Assembly (NCBI GenBank): GCA_019090295.1
Contig: JAHRWG010000306.1
Span: 1 to 7,042, forward strand
DNA length: 7,042 nucleotides
From: Cycloclasticus sp.
GTDB lineage: Bacteria > Pseudomonadota > Gammaproteobacteria > Methylococcales > Cycloclasticaceae
Direction: 5' to 3'
Positions 5,810-7,042 of this stretch are shown here, piece after piece. A model generated the notes under the pieces. It saw only the letters and a list, made by a program, of their open reading frames with translations. It was not told the DNA's origin and did not search any database. The position numbers and the translations under genes were made by a program. Within the stretch, counting starts at the first letter, position 1, and each line of letters begins with the position of its first letter.

Positions 5810-5820
5810 CAAAGGCTAGG
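5788..5820. terminator. Dyad at the convergent ends of the NnrU-family gene and kdsB, possible shared terminator
   Basis: CTTAGCCTTT (5788-5797) can pair with AAAGGCTAGG (5811-5820), with one G-T pair and a 13-base loop. It straddles both stop codons. An alternative pairing, GGCCT (5801-5805) with AGGCC (5818-5822), excludes the first. There is no T-run beyond either arm, so termination may be weak or Rho-assisted. Confidence 0.35.
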
Positions 5821-6571
5821 CCAATAAAGCATTAATTCTGTCTAAGTCTTGCTGCGTATCAACGCCTGCCTCTGGTGCTTGCGCCACGGCAGGAATAAAT
5901 ATTTTTTCGCCCATACTTAAAATTCTTAACTGCTCTAGCGACTCTACTTGTTCAAGCGCACAAACAGGCCAAGTAATGTAACGCCTTAAGAAGCCCGCTG
6001 TATAACTATAAATCCCGATATGTCTAAAGTGGACACCCTTAATATTTGAAGGCGATGATGGGAATGTTTGCCTATCCCAAGGGATAGCTGCACGACTAAA
6101 GTACAAAGCATACTCATGTTGATCCCGTACGACCTTTACTGCATTGACATTTAATATCTCATCAATACCGTCAATAGGTGCACAAAGGCTGGCTACTTGA
6201 GCTAGCTTTTGCTGCATTAATGCTAAGGCGGCTTTTTTGATTAATGCTGGTGGTATGAGAGGCTCATCACCTTGGCAGTTCACAATAACCACCTCATCAG
6301 ACCAACCTTTTAAATTAGCCACCTCGGTGATCCGTTCTGTTCCGCTAGTGTGTGATGCTGATGTCATCACCGCATCAAAGCCTGCCTGCTGGACACAGCT
6401 TAGAATACGCTTATCATCGGTAGCAACAACCACTTCTTCAGCACCCGCTAAGGCAGCCTTTTCACAGACATGCAAGATCATTTCCTTGCCTGCTATTTTT
6501 AATAGTGGCTTCGCTGGTAACCTCGATGATCCATAACGCGCAGGAATAACGACTTTAAACAAGTCCTTCAT
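5816..6571 (-). CDS. kdsB: 3-deoxy-manno-octulosonate cytidylyltransferase (CMP-Kdo synthetase)
   Basis: KdsB activates Kdo with CTP to give CMP-Kdo, the sugar donor for the inner core of lipopolysaccharide. It acts in the cytoplasm. The 251 residues match the usual length of about 248. Diagnostic motifs are the nucleotide-binding IPARYGSSRLPAKPL (9-23), VVATDD (48-53), NCQGDEP (98-104, with metal-binding Asp102), ALYFSRAAIPWDR (155-167), HIGIYSY (184-190), LEQVESLEQLRIL (206-218) and VDTQQDLDRI (237-246), whose Asp238 fits the second metal-binding aspartate. The ATG follows the TAA of the Trm112-like gene with no gap, and no good Shine-Dalgarno is seen, only AAG within the upstream gene's end. 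Translation therefore probably depends on coupling to the preceding gene. It is the last gene visible in the lpxK–Trm112–kdsB operon. Confidence 0.97.
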   Translation of the reverse strand: MKDLFKVVIPARYGSSRLPAKPLLKIAGKEMILHVCEKAALAGAEEVVVATDDKRILSCVQQAGFDAVMTSASHTSGTERITEVANLKGWSDEVVIVNCQGDEPLIPPALIKKAALALMQQKLAQVASLCAPIDGIDEILNVNAVKVVRDQHEYALYFSRAAIPWDRQTFPSSPSNIKGVHFRHIGIYSYTAGFLRRYITWPVCALEQVESLEQLRILSMGEKIFIPAVAQAPEAGVDTQQDLDRINALLA

Positions 6572-6763
6572 TTACTTAACCAGCTCATCAAGCTGGTCAG
6601 ACGATAACCTACGCGCCTGCTCGACTAACATAACTGGAATGTCATCACGGACAGGGTAGGCTAAACGGCAAGCCGAACAAAGCAACTCTTCCGTGTCTTT
6701 CAATTCAGTTAGTGTTGACTTACAGGCTGGGCAAGCCAGTATATCCATTAATTTTTTATCCAT
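6572..6763 (-). CDS. ycaR: Trm112-family (YcaR-like) zinc-ribbon protein
   Basis: This 63-residue protein matches the small YcaR/Trm112-like family at full length. Two cysteine pairs, Cys11-X2-Cys14 (CPAC) and Cys29-X2-Cys32 (CSAC), form the zinc ribbon. The LAYPVRDDIPVML segment (34-46) is the family hallmark. Eukaryotic Trm112 activates several methyltransferases; the bacterial role is not established, but the gene conserved between lpxK and kdsB is this one. Its start overlaps the end of lpxK by 8 bases, and its stop abuts the kdsB ATG, so the three genes are tightly coupled. AGAGAGAGAC just before the ATG is the likely, poor ribosome site. Confidence 0.93.
   Translation of the reverse strand: MDKKLMDILACPACKSTLTELKDTEELLCSACRLAYPVRDDIPVMLVEQARRLSSDQLDELVK
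6578..6598 (-). other. Hairpin at the end of the Trm112-like gene, just before the kdsB start
   Basis: ACCAGCT (6579-6585) and AGCTGGT (6591-6597) form a 7-bp perfect inverted repeat around a 5-base loop, within the last codons of the Trm112-like gene and about 8 bases upstream of the kdsB ATG. In the mRNA it could shelter the initiation region until ribosomes translating the upstream gene open it. It may also simply reflect codon choice. Confidence 0.3.
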
Positions 6764-7042
6764 TGTCTCTCTCTTTTATCAGCGTTAGCAACGCTAAGCC
6801 AAATGCCTCTGGCATCACTGCTTTAATGGGCACATACCAGTGCTTTTCATTAGCAATGGCTGTGCACTTAACCGCGTCTTTTTCTGTCATAAAAATATCT
6901 TTTCCATCATTGAAGTTAATATCGCTAGATTGATACTGAAAGTGGTCAGGAAAAGTATGTGGAATAATGTTTAAACCAAATTTCTTCAAATGTGTAAAAA
7001 ACCGTGAAGGGTTACCCAAAGCAGCCACTGCATGATAAGCCC
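6756..7042 (-). CDS. lpxK: Tetraacyldisaccharide 4'-kinase, C-terminal fragment (gene continues past window edge)
   Basis: LpxK phosphorylates the 4' position of the lipid A disaccharide precursor at the inner membrane. About 95 C-terminal residues are visible, and the frame stays open to the right edge (AYHAVAALGNPSRFF), so the GTG at 7028 is internal. Diagnostic segments are AALGNPSRFF, IIPHTFPDHFQY and the highly conserved MTEKDAVKC, ending with a WYVPIKAVMPEAF-type tail. E. coli LpxK has 328 residues, so roughly 230 are missing to the right. The P-loop lies in the missing part. The TAA overlaps the start of the Trm112-like gene by 8 bases, giving the order lpxK–Trm112-like–kdsB, as in E. 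coli. Confidence 0.95.
   Translation of the reverse strand, partial: AYHAVAALGNPSRFFTHLKKFGLNIIPHTFPDHFQYQSSDINFNDGKDIFMTEKDAVKCTAIANEKHWYVPIKAVMPEAFGLALLTLIKERDNG

Noticed and set aside
6237..6933. Plus-strand ORFs 6237-6536 and 6712-6933
   Set aside because: They are antisense to kdsB and to the Trm112-like/lpxK genes, which are unambiguous.

Overview
The window looks like chromosomal DNA of an AT-rich, aerobic, Gram-negative gammaproteobacterium that degrades aromatic compounds. The evidence is the lpxK–Trm112–kdsB order used for Kdo/lipid A synthesis, a YpjD-type membrane protein, and genes for a two-subunit Rieske ring-hydroxylating dioxygenase and an extradiol ring-cleavage dioxygenase. 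A marine hydrocarbon degrader such as Cycloclasticus would fit, because aromatic dioxygenase genes are often scattered among housekeeping genes there. That assignment is inference, not something the sequence proves.

Layout from left to right: (1) the 3' part of a ypjD-like cytochrome c assembly-family gene (+), convergent with (2) an exported trypsin-like protease (-) that has an N-terminal DUF4124-like domain and a long charged insert. (3) A 198-base divergent intergenic region carries an FNR/ANR-type palindrome and other inverted repeats. (4) The dioxygenase alpha and beta subunit genes (+) form a tight operon ending in a strong stem-loop. (5) A 239-base intergenic region carries a second FNR/ANR-type palindrome at almost the same distance from the next start codon. 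(6) A single extradiol dioxygenase gene (+) is closed by a good intrinsic terminator. (7) An NnrU-family membrane protein (+) converges on (8) the minus-strand operon lpxK (partial)–Trm112-like–kdsB.

Functionally, the alpha/beta dioxygenase would convert an aromatic ring to a cis-dihydrodiol. After dehydrogenation, the extradiol enzyme would open the resulting catechol. The ferredoxin, ferredoxin reductase, dihydrodiol dehydrogenase and downstream hydrolase or isomerase are not in the window and must be encoded elsewhere. The most notable observation is regulatory: both oxygen-consuming transcription units are preceded by matching TGAT-N4-ATCA boxes about 111 bases upstream of the start codon, each followed 31-32 bases later by a related ACGAT-N3-ATC element. 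This suggests that two separate units answer to the same regulator(s). The flanking genes are ordinary envelope and housekeeping functions. No mobile element, CRISPR array, tRNA or rRNA was seen.
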